8,013 bases of DNA from Candidatus Iainarchaeum sp. (GTDB taxonomy: Archaea > Iainarchaeota > Iainarchaeia > Iainarchaeales > DTGL01): assembly GCA_021161055.1 (NCBI GenBank), contig JAGHBI010000039.1:1-8013 (forward strand). Direction: 5' to 3'. Positions 1 through 5,808 of this stretch are shown piece after piece. Positions within the stretch are counted from its first letter, which is position 1; each line of letters begins with the position of its first letter. A program made the translations under genes and the position numbers. The notes beneath the pieces were generated by a model that had not been told where the DNA came from, did not search any database, and worked only from the letters and a program-made list of their open reading frames with translations.

Positions 1-1902
1 AACGATCCCACAGATTCTCAGCATTACTGCGACGATAGTTCACCCTATACAACCGCTGGGAACTGTATTTATGTTGATGTTGGGGAAATGGTTATTATAG
101 ATGCAAACATGGTTAACAATGGTGTTGCGTCAGCACCATGCAGAAAGAACGATTTTAGGGTCTGGTCAAATATAAATGACAGCGTAGACCCTATACATTT
201 CGCACATATAAATCCTGATGACCCGGACGCATTCATACCTGATAAAGATGCTACTTGGAATTACTTCTCCTTAGCTCCGGGGGAAAGCAGAACAGAAACA
301 AGAGCCTTTGTACCTGTTATTCCGGGACACTGGGGAATTCACTGGACCAAGCATGTATACTATGGAAGCGATTGCTCAAATCCCAGCGATCCATGGGACA
401 ATACAACACACTGGAAGATTGAGAGCGGGCCTGTTATAAGGGTGAGGGGGCCTGATGCATTTTTACATGGAATGTATCCACCACATTTTTACTTCCCTCC
501 AGCTGAGCAGTATGTTGAGGTGGAAACACATCTTACAATATCAACCATATTTGGAACAGAGCCTTTTACAGACGATTTTCCTCTCATAGTGGAAATGTAT
601 TACTATAAACCTGGAGGGGCAAAAAGGATCGTTTCGGAGATCAATCTCGATAGAGGGCTTTACCGGCAGGATGTTGCTATAAAGCAGAATCTGCCCGTGG
701 AAGATGCGCTTGGGGTAGATTATATAACAGCAATACTAAAATATGACCCGAGCAGAGATATTCCGGGTGTAACAAACGATGCATTGATGAATCAATATAT
801 GGCACTTGCAGGTGTGCAAGGCTCTGGGAGATTCAGCTGTGCTGGAAGTCCAGAACGCTGTGCATACGCATATGGGACATTTACAATGCCTGTTGATTTT
901 GTTAAGTTCATAGATCTGAATGAGCAGTTTTCTGACTTCTACTATTTCCATGAGGGAATCTATTATATGGAAATGGATCCGAATGAGGAAAGAAGCCTAG
1001 TGTTGCACATGGAAAACCCATATACGGAACAAACGGAGTTTACATTTAGCACAACACATCCGGATATAGTGAGCTTCTGGCATGGGAATCCTGCTAGCGG
1101 CACAGAGGTGAATAAAGCGATTCTGCAGGCGGCAACAAGCGATACCTATGCTGTTAATGAGGAATACTGGCTCAGAATAAAGGCTCCCGCGACAGGCGGC
1201 CTTTATGATATAAATGTTGCAGCAACAGCAAAGGGTGTAACAGACAGGGTATATCTGCATCTGAAAGTTAATTCACCGCCAAAGGCAGATTTTGAAGCAA
1301 TTCCAAGGGAAGGATTAACTCCTTTAGTTGTGGATTTCTACGATAAATCAACGGATGATTCTGCAGTTGTTTCATGGCTATGGGATTTCGGTGATGGGAG
1401 CACTAGCACAGAACAAAACCCCGAGCATACTTATGCCAGCGAAGGACCATTCATAGTAACGCTTGAAGTGATGGATGATCAAGGGCTTAGCGATACTGTT
1501 TCCAAAGAGGTTTATCCATACTCTATCGCCACTGTAAGGGATGTTTACGCTGGAAATATATACGTTGGGGAAAGTGCTAGAGTAGGTGCTTCCTGCAACA
1601 AGAATGTTTCGGGAAAGCTCGAGGTGTTCTCTGAGAAGACAGGGCAAGCAGTATTCTCGCTAAACGATTACATCTGCAATTCTGGCCCTGTTGAGGTTGG
1701 ACCGCTGGACGAAGCAGGCATCTACTGCGTGCACTTCAGGCTGAATACTGCGAGGTGCGCGCAGTGCTCTGGAGAGAAGTGTTTCACAGTTAGATACCCA
1801 AAGCCTGAAGCGGTAACCCCTGAGCTGCATCCTGCACTCATAATGCTAATTGCTGCCTCAATACTGCTTCTCCTTAGAGTTGGCAAACCTGTCGAGGAAT
1901 AA
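1..1902 (+). CDS. Secreted PKD-domain surface protein, C-terminally anchored (5' partial)
   Basis: The reading frame is open from the first base of the window, so the start and any signal peptide lie upstream; 633 residues are visible. An internal ATG at 88 is not a convincing start, because the upstream codons read as ordinary protein in the same frame. A PKD (polycystic kidney disease) domain spans about 1273-1520, with the hallmark WDFGDGS motif at 1381-1401 and the later PEHTY. The roughly 420 residues before it are rich in Asp, Tyr and aromatic residues, look like beta-sandwich extracellular domains and match no family I know. Near the C-terminus a hydrophobic stretch (1831-1875) is followed by Arg and a short polar tail, which suggests a membrane anchor with the bulk outside the cell. 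Several Cys residues in the last 130 codons could form disulfides. N-glycosylation sequons are NDS (175), NTT (400) and NVS (1603). The role is unknown; an adhesin or cell-envelope component is likely. The 3' end overlaps the convergent DUF368 gene. Confidence 0.85.
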   Translation, partial: NDPTDSQHYCDDSSPYTTAGNCIYVDVGEMVIIDANMVNNGVASAPCRKNDFRVWSNINDSVDPIHFAHINPDDPDAFIPDKDATWNYFSLAPGESRTETRAFVPVIPGHWGIHWTKHVYYGSDCSNPSDPWDNTTHWKIESGPVIRVRGPDAFLHGMYPPHFYFPPAEQYVEVETHLTISTIFGTEPFTDDFPLIVEMYYYKPGGAKRIVSEINLDRGLYRQDVAIKQNLPVEDALGVDYITAILKYDPSRDIPGVTNDALMNQYMALAGVQGSGRFSCAGSPERCAYAYGTFTMPVDFVKFIDLNEQFSDFYYFHEGIYYMEMDPNEERSLVLHMENPYTEQTEFTFSTTHPDIVSFWHGNPASGTEVNKAILQAATSDTYAVNEEYWLRIKAPATGGLYDINVAATAKGVTDRVYLHLKVNSPPKADFEAIPREGLTPLVVDFYDKSTDDSAVVSWLWDFGDGSTSTEQNPEHTYASEGPFIVTLEVMDDQGLSDTVSKEVYPYSIATVRDVYAGNIYVGESARVGASCNKNVSGKLEVFSEKTGQAVFSLNDYICNSGPVEVGPLDEAGIYCVHFRLNTARCAQCSGEKCFTVRYPKPEAVTPELHPALIMLIAASILLLLRVGKPVEE

Positions 1903-2748
1903 AACAATCGCAAACCCTATAACAGCTGGCACAAGCGCAAATATCGGGTTTAGAGCATGCGTTTCCATAATCTTCCCAAAGGGCTGCCTAAGTGAGCCCA
2001 GTATGAGCCCTGTCAGGGCTGCGAGCGTAGCATTTCTGTGTTTTTTCAGCAAATAGGCCATCACTCTGGAAAATGTAATGAAACCGGTAAGGCTTCCTGC
2101 TGAAGAGACCAGAATTACAACCATGTTCAGCTCGGTTAGAGCCTGCAGCATAAATTGATACTGGCCCAAGAAGAGAAGTATAAATGCTCCAGAAATCCCG
2201 GGTAAAAGCATTGCGGACGTGGCAACTATCGTAGCCAGAAATATAACCACTAGCGAATGTTCAGTTTCCAGAGGATTCAGCGAAACGAAAATGAACGCAC
2301 CTACGAATCCCATCACAAATGCAAGCGTTGAAGGAACGCTGTGCTGAGATACAGACTTGAATATTACCTTTGCGGAGCCTGCAATCAGACCGAAGAAAAA
2401 AGCGTAAGCTATTGCTGGATGCGTTTGTAGTGTTGCATGCAGCACCCGAGAAAGAAGAAGAAATGCGCAGGTTATTCCAAGGGAAAGCGGAATGAAAAAC
2501 TCAAAATCTATGCTCAAAAGGTTTTCCTTTGCTTTTCCCCATCGCCCTTGCAAAGCAAACTTTATGAACGCGAAATCAATATTTTTTATCCCGAATATAA
2601 GCCTTTCATAGATTCCTGTTACAAACGCTATTGTGCCACCGGAAATGCCCGGTAGAATGTCAGCAGCCCCCATAAGTATGCCTTTGAGGAATATCACAAG
2701 TGTTTCCGCAATGCGCATAAAACCACTAAAAACACAAAAACCACTCAT
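1858..2748 (-). CDS. DUF368 (PopT-type) polyprenyl-phosphate transporter
   Basis: This 296-residue polytopic membrane protein belongs to the DUF368 family. Members of this family (PopT) have been implicated in bacteria in returning undecaprenyl phosphate across the membrane. The sequence shows the two family signatures that mark its internal repeat: GAADILPGISGGT at about residues 27-39 and MLLPGISGAFILLFLGQY at about 180-197. Each sits between hydrophobic segments, about 8-9 in all. Length is normal for the family. In an archaeon the carrier would probably be a dolichol-type or other polyprenyl phosphate, which is inference. The ATG at 2748 is preferred because a TATA box is centred 27 bases upstream, giving a leaderless mRNA; an ATG 10 codons later (MRIAETL) is the alternative. 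The last 14 codons and the stop are antisense to the end of the surface-protein gene. An UppP homologue and a glycosyltransferase lie nearby. Confidence 0.9.
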   Translation of the reverse strand: MSGFCVFSGFMRIAETLVIFLKGILMGAADILPGISGGTIAFVTGIYERLIFGIKNIDFAFIKFALQGRWGKAKENLLSIDFEFFIPLSLGITCAFLLLSRVLHATLQTHPAIAYAFFFGLIAGSAKVIFKSVSQHSVPSTLAFVMGFVGAFIFVSLNPLETEHSLVVIFLATIVATSAMLLPGISGAFILLFLGQYQFMLQALTELNMVVILVSSAGSLTGFITFSRVMAYLLKKHRNATLAALTGLILGSLRQPFGKIMETHALNPIFALVPAVIGFAIVLFLDRFANSKEKQY

Positions 2749-2770
2749 TTTTTAAACAGTTCCACATACA

Positions 2771-2779
2771 ATATTTAAA
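2771..2779 (-). promoter_or_regulatory. TATA box of the DUF368 gene
   Basis: On the minus strand this reads TTTAAATAT, with its centre 27 bases before the ATG at 2748. That is the usual archaeal TATA-to-start-site distance, so transcription should begin at or next to the A of the start codon. There is no Shine-Dalgarno sequence before that ATG, in keeping with a leaderless message. Confidence 0.6.
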
Positions 2780-2824
2780 GTTAAAAATTAGAAAAGGAAG
2801 TGAAGGTAAAGAGCATACTAATTC

Positions 2825-2833
2825 TTTTTAAAA
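2825..2833 (+). promoter_or_regulatory. Candidate TATA box of the zinc-ribbon gene
   Basis: TTTTTAAAA centred at 2829 predicts a start site near 2855, giving a leader of about 35 bases that carries the ribosome binding site. It is the best AT-rich box in the 141-base gap, but the whole gap is AT-rich, so the assignment is tentative. Confidence 0.4.
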
Positions 2834-2873
2834 ACAATTTCTTTAGGGCTGATTCTGAATGCTAAAAACTAGA

Positions 2874-2880
2874 AAAGGAG
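2874..2880 (+). promoter_or_regulatory. Shine-Dalgarno site of the zinc-ribbon gene
   Basis: AAAGGAG ends 9 bases before the ATG at 2890, a good ribosome binding site. It decides the start of a gene too short for most gene finders. It is also the only strong Shine-Dalgarno site before a gene in this window. Confidence 0.65.
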
Positions 2881-2889
2881 TGAAAAACA

Positions 2890-3045
2890 ATGCAGGATAG
2901 ATTTGGCAGAACTCTCTACAAGGCTATTTGCAGTGACTGCGGCAAGGAATGCGAGGTGCCATTCCAGCCAGACGGCACGAGGCCTGTTTATTGTAGAGAG
3001 TGTTACCTTAAAAGAAAGGGCAATAGAAGATTTGGAAGAAGGTAG
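2890..3045 (+). CDS. CxxC-x17-CxxC zinc-ribbon small protein
   Basis: This short gene encodes 51 residues: ATG at 2890, TAG at 3043-3045. Residues 14-17 are CSDC and residues 35-38 are CREC, separated by exactly 17 residues, with a further Cys at 21. This is the layout of the CxxC-x17-CxxC zinc-ribbon family, common as tiny stand-alone proteins in DPANN archaea and candidate-phyla bacteria. The Cys pairs should bind one zinc ion. The C-terminal tail is strongly basic (KRKGNRRFGRR), which suggests contact with nucleic acid, possibly RNA or the ribosome; that role is inference. A strong Shine-Dalgarno site sits 9 bases upstream. The gene is followed by a T-rich stretch and then by an ArsR gene with its own promoter, so it is probably transcribed alone. 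Confidence 0.88.
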   Translation: MQDRFGRTLYKAICSDCGKECEVPFQPDGTRPVYCRECYLKRKGNRRFGRR

Positions 3046-3070
3046 CAGCGTTAGCTGTTTAGCTTCCAGT

Positions 3071-3091
3071 CTTCTTTCCTTTTTTATTTTT
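3071..3091 (+). terminator. Pyrimidine-rich terminator after the zinc-ribbon gene
   Basis: A run of T with a few C and one A starts 26 bases after the TAG stop. Archaeal RNA polymerase terminates on such U-rich tracts without needing a hairpin. It lies just before the arsR promoter, where a terminator would be expected. Confidence 0.45.
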
Positions 3092-3107
3092 CGGCCGGAA
3101 ATCGTAA

Positions 3108-3116
3108 CTATTAAAA
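3108..3116 (+). promoter_or_regulatory. TATA box of the arsR-glutaredoxin operon
   Basis: CTATTAAAA is centred 28 bases before the ATG at 3140, which predicts a leaderless message. This supports 3140 as the real start of the regulator. Confidence 0.55.
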
Positions 3117-3119
3117 AAC

Positions 3120-3139
3120 ATTTGCGTATCAATGCAAAT
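3120..3139 (+). promoter_or_regulatory. Candidate operator palindrome of the ArsR-type regulator
   Basis: This is an inverted repeat with perfect 6-base arms, ATTTGC and GCAAAT, around an 8-base spacer. It fills the space between the TATA box and the start codon, where a bound repressor would block start-site access. ArsR-family dimers commonly bind imperfect palindromes over their own promoters, so autorepression is a reasonable inference. Confidence 0.4.
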
Positions 3140-3400
3140 ATGAAATTATTCAAATGCCTGGCAAGCGATACCAGACTGAAGCTCCTGGAGACTCTGCTGG
3201 AAAATAAGCTCTGTTGCAAGGATGTTCTGAAGTGCACCGCCTTGAATTTCTCCACGGTTTCAAGGCATCTGCACAGGCTTGCAGACGCTAATATAATAGA
3301 GATGCAAAGAAAAGGCAAGCACATAATATGCAAGGTGAAAAACCCGGGAAAAATAAAAAAGCTTCTCAAACTTGCAAAAGAGCTTGAGGGTTCGAAATGA
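3140..3400 (+). CDS. ArsR-type winged-helix transcriptional regulator
   Basis: This 86-residue protein is a minimal ArsR/SmtB-type repressor. The family pattern is clear: KCLASDTRLKLLETLL (5-20) for the first helices, FSTVSRHLHRLADANII (37-53) for the recognition helix, then the wing (KGKHIICKV, 58-66) and a basic C-terminal helix. It should bind DNA as a dimer and control its own operon. Cys 25 and 26 lie where ArsR and CadC carry their metal-binding CxC motif, and Cys 32 and Cys 6 are close by. Thiol or soft-metal sensing is therefore plausible but not shown. The frame is open upstream to at least 2903, but that would run through the zinc-ribbon gene. ATG 3140 is chosen because a TATA box is centred 28 bases before it and the family homology begins there. 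The stop overlaps the next start (ATGA), so it is coupled to the glutaredoxin. Confidence 0.85.
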   Translation: MKLFKCLASDTRLKLLETLLENKLCCKDVLKCTALNFSTVSRHLHRLADANIIEMQRKGKHIICKVKNPGKIKKLLKLAKELEGSK

Positions 3401-3699
3401 ATGACCCTGAACTTGAGGAGATAAAGAAAAGGAAGGTGAAAGAACTCATGGAAAAAGCAAAGACAAAGGTTATTGTTTATTCCACGCCAGCATGCCCTTT
3501 TTGCGACCTTGCAAAGAGGTATCTCAAAGAACATAACATTGAATATGTGGATTATAATGTTGCTGCAGACCGTGAAAAGGCTAGAGAGATGTACATGAAA
3601 AGTGGTCAGCTTGGCGTTCCAGTGCTCGATATAAATGGTACAATAATAGTAGGGTTCAATAAACAGGCAATTGCAAAAGCACTGGGCATCGATGAGTAG
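3397..3699 (+). CDS. Glutaredoxin-like thiol-disulfide oxidoreductase
   Basis: This 100-residue protein is a single glutaredoxin/NrdH-type thioredoxin fold. The beta strand KVIVYST (24-30) leads into the redox motif CPFC (33-36), followed by a helix. The cis-proline strand GVPVLDINGTIIVGF (78-92) is typical of the family. It should reduce protein disulfides or mixed disulfides in the cytoplasm; the electron donor cannot be told from sequence. About 20 extra residues precede the fold. This helix, DPELEEIKKRKVKELM, resembles the N-terminus of archaeal PDCD5-type proteins and of some archaeal thioredoxins. The ATG overlaps the TGA of the upstream ArsR gene by four bases, so the two are translated together and probably share the regulator's control. 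A pyrimidine-rich stretch at 3711-3725 could end the transcript. Confidence 0.9.
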   Translation: MNDPELEEIKKRKVKELMEKAKTKVIVYSTPACPFCDLAKRYLKEHNIEYVDYNVAADREKAREMYMKSGQLGVPVLDINGTIIVGFNKQAIAKALGIDE

Positions 3700-3701
3700 C
3701 G

Positions 3702-3710
3702 CTTTTAATA
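3702..3710 (+). promoter_or_regulatory. TATA box of the cDPG synthetase-like gene
   Basis: CTTTTAATA is centred 27 bases before the GTG at 3733. This spacing favours GTG 3733 over the in-frame TTG at 3742 as the start of a leaderless message. The box begins only three bases after the glutaredoxin stop. Confidence 0.55.
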
Positions 3711-3732
3711 CTTTCCTCCTTTTTAACCTCTG

Positions 3733-5067
3733 GTGGTTTTTTTGGCGAGGAATGTAATAATTATGGGCGCTGCTGGCAGGGATTTCCACAATTTTAATGT
3801 TTTTTTCCGCAACAGGAAAGAATACAATGTTGTGGCATTTACAGCAACTCAGATTCCATATATAGAGGACAGGCGCTATCCTGCAGAACTTGCAGGCAAG
3901 CTTTACCCGGATGGCATACCGATTTATCCTGAAGAAATGCTGCCTGAACTCATAAAAAAGTATGCTGCTGATATAGTTGTTTTTTCTTATTCCGATGTTT
4001 CACACAGCTATGTAATGCAGAAAGCTGCTTTGGTAAATGCTTGCGGAGCAGACTTCTGGTTGCTTGGTGCGAGGCAAACTATGCTTAGCTCGTGCAGACC
4101 GGTTATTGCTGTTTGTGCGGTCCGCACTGGTTGCGGAAAAAGTCAAACAACCCGCTATGTTTGCGAAATATTGAAAGAACTCGGCAAAAAGGTTGCCGTT
4201 GTCAGGCACCCAATGCCTTACGGCAACTTAGCGAAGCAAGCCTTACAGAAATTCGAGACATTTGAGGATCTGGATAAGCATAAATGCACAATTGAAGAAC
4301 GCGAAGAATATGAGCCTCATCTAGCAAGAGGCAACGTTGTTTTTGCGGGCGTTGATTACGAGCGCATTCTTAGGGAAGCTGAAAGATGCGCTGATGTTAT
4401 CGTTTGGGATGGAGGCAACAACGATTATAGCTTCTACAAAGCGGACCTCTACATAACTGTTGCGGACCCGCACAGAGCAGGGCACGAACTGCATTACTAC
4501 CCAGGTACAACAAATGTTATGCTGGCTGATGTTTTTGTCATAAACAAGGAGGATACCGCAAAGCCCGCATGCATAAAGACTGTTGAGGAAAATTTAAAGA
4601 GATTAAACCCAAAAGCAAAAATAATCCATGCAAATTCCCCTGTTAGTGTGCAGAACCAGAGCCTGATTAAAAATAAACGCGTTCTTGTTATTGAAGATGG
4701 ACCGACGCTTACGCACGGTGGCATGAAGTATGGTGCAGGTATAGTTGCAGCAAAGAAATTCGGAGCAAAGGAGATTGTTGACCCGAGGCCCTATTTGAAA
4801 GGTGAGCTCAAAAGCACATTTGAGAAATATCCTGAAATAGGTACGCTGTTGCCAGCGATGGGCTATTCAAAGGAACAGATTGCAGACCTCGAAGCAACAA
4901 TAAACGCTTGCGACTGTGATTCAGTAATTATCGCAACGCCCATAGATTTAGGTAGGCTTGTGAATATAAACAAGCCATATACTCGCGTCACCTATGAACT
5001 GGAGGAAAAAACAAAGCCAGGGCTTAGAGAAATCATTAGTGATATGTTAAATAGAAAAGTTAAATAG
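3733..5067 (+). CDS. P-loop GTPase of the cyclic 2,3-diphosphoglycerate synthetase family
   Basis: This 444-residue protein matches the COG2403-type family that includes cyclic 2,3-diphosphoglycerate synthetase of Methanothermus. That enzyme closes 2,3-bisphosphoglycerate into a cyclic diphosphate using ATP; the product is a solute and phosphate store in some archaea. Three parts are seen. First comes an N-terminal Rossmann-like domain (NVIIMGAAGRDFHNFNVFFR, about 7-26). Next is a central P-loop domain with Walker A AVRTGCGKS (129-137), a Walker B-like DVIVWDGGNND (221-231) and NKED (271-274) in the place of a guanine-recognition motif. Last is a conserved segment EDGPTLTHGGMKYGAG (321-336). 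Length is usual for the family. GTG 3733 is chosen from its TATA spacing; TTG 3742 (MARNVIIMG) is possible. Family membership is firm, but many members are uncharacterised and the exact reaction may differ. It is not coupled to its neighbours. Confidence 0.82.
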   Translation: MVFLARNVIIMGAAGRDFHNFNVFFRNRKEYNVVAFTATQIPYIEDRRYPAELAGKLYPDGIPIYPEEMLPELIKKYAADIVVFSYSDVSHSYVMQKAALVNACGADFWLLGARQTMLSSCRPVIAVCAVRTGCGKSQTTRYVCEILKELGKKVAVVRHPMPYGNLAKQALQKFETFEDLDKHKCTIEEREEYEPHLARGNVVFAGVDYERILREAERCADVIVWDGGNNDYSFYKADLYITVADPHRAGHELHYYPGTTNVMLADVFVINKEDTAKPACIKTVEENLKRLNPKAKIIHANSPVSVQNQSLIKNKRVLVIEDGPTLTHGGMKYGAGIVAAKKFGAKEIVDPRPYLKGELKSTFEKYPEIGTLLPAMGYSKEQIADLEATINACDCDSVIIATPIDLGRLVNINKPYTRVTYELEEKTKPGLREIISDMLNRKVK

Positions 5068-5071
5068 AAAA
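5046..5071 (+). repeat. 13-bp perfect tandem repeat carrying two TATA-like boxes
   Basis: GTTAAATAGAAAA occurs twice in a row (5046-5058 and 5059-5071). It spans the last codons and stop of the GTPase gene and ends just before the glycosyltransferase start. Each copy holds TTAAATA, a TATA-like core. The first is centred 27 bases before GTG 5077, so it can serve as the promoter of a leaderless glycosyltransferase message. Confidence 0.7.
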
Positions 5072-5076
5072 ATAAA

Positions 5077-5775
5077 GTGCTGCGTATGATTTCGGTTGTG
5101 ATTCCAACACTGAATGAGGAAAAATTCATAGAAAAAACAATACGCGCTCTGCTTGACCAAACTCTGCCAAAAAGAGAATATGAAATAATAGTGAGTGATA
5201 GTTCAAGCAAAGATGCTACTGTGGAGATCGCAGAGAGCTTAGCAGATCGCGTGGTTGTTTGCAAGTGCGTCAGCGCTGGCTATGGCAGGAATTTTGGAGC
5301 AAAGCACGCAAAGGGGAGCATGCTTGCTTTTATAGATGCTGATACTATTGCAAGCCCCACATACCTTGAAGGCGTGAAGGAAGCACTTTCAAAATATATA
5401 GCCGCAACAGGTCCTGTAAGGGCTCTCAATGAAAAAAGCCTCATTCTAAGGGCATTCTACCGCATGTGGAGTTTGCAGTCCAGAATTTCAGCGATGATCA
5501 GGTTCCCCCTTTTCCCGGGGTTCAACTTCGCTGTGAGAAAGCACCATTTTGAGCTTGCGGGTGGCTTCAATGAGGGCAACATCACTTGTGAAGACCTTGA
5601 CCTCTCTTTAAGGCTTCGAAAGTATGGCAGGCTTGGTTTCAATAATAAAATGCTTGTTTATACATCCACAAGGCGCCTGCATAAAACAAGCCTAATAAGC
5701 TATATATGGAACGGTGTAAGATTTGTGCTCTTTCGCAAAGCCCAGAGTTGGGATGAGTTCAGAATGGATTTTTAA
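5077..5775 (+). CDS. Family 2 glycosyltransferase
   Basis: This 232-residue GT-A fold enzyme is of family GT2, an inverting glycosyltransferase using a nucleotide sugar. The nucleotide-binding start ISVVIPTLNEEKFIEKTI (5-22) is followed by IIVSDSSSKDATVEIA (37-52). The metal-binding DxD motif is DAD (87-89) in FIDADT. CEDLDLSLRL (171-180) contains the Glu-Asp pair expected for the catalytic base. PGFNFAVRKHHFELAGGF (147-164) is the usual acceptor-side segment. No firm transmembrane helix follows, although the tail (SYIWNGVRFVLF) is amphipathic and may rest on the membrane. Acceptor and sugar are unknown; a lipid carrier is likely given the DUF368 and UppP genes nearby, but this is inference. 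The start is uncertain between GTG 5077, set by TATA spacing, and ATG 5086, which gives the shorter, typical N-terminus MISVVIPTLNEE. Confidence 0.9.
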   Translation: MLRMISVVIPTLNEEKFIEKTIRALLDQTLPKREYEIIVSDSSSKDATVEIAESLADRVVVCKCVSAGYGRNFGAKHAKGSMLAFIDADTIASPTYLEGVKEALSKYIAATGPVRALNEKSLILRAFYRMWSLQSRISAMIRFPLFPGFNFAVRKHHFELAGGFNEGNITCEDLDLSLRLRKYGRLGFNNKMLVYTSTRRLHKTSLISYIWNGVRFVLFRKAQSWDEFRMDF

Positions 5776-5789
5776 GAAAGCTGCGAACA

Positions 5790-5804
5790 TTGGTTATATA
5801 CCAA
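5790..5804. terminator. Small inverted repeat between convergent genes
   Basis: The arms TTGGT and ACCAA flank a 5-base AT loop in the 33-base gap between two convergent stop codons. On the minus strand a T-run (5803-5807) lies just before the hairpin. The stem is short and this may be chance, but its position suits a two-way transcription end. Confidence 0.25.
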
Positions 5805-5808
5805 AAAC

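Noticed and set aside
2800..2865. A 21-codon GTG frame after the first copy of the direct repeat
   Set aside because: It is too short to judge, has no recognisable motif, and contains the likely TATA box of the next gene.
2903..3139. A longer N-terminus for the ArsR regulator
   Set aside because: The extension overlaps the zinc-ribbon gene in another frame, crosses the T-rich terminator and the TATA box, and has no similarity to the family. The ATG at 3140 fits both homology and promoter.
2869..3789. A 306-codon open frame on the minus strand
   Set aside because: It runs antisense to three well-supported genes (zinc ribbon, ArsR, glutaredoxin) and its product is rich in Phe, Leu, Ser and Cys without any domain, as expected for the complement of Lys- and Glu-rich genes.
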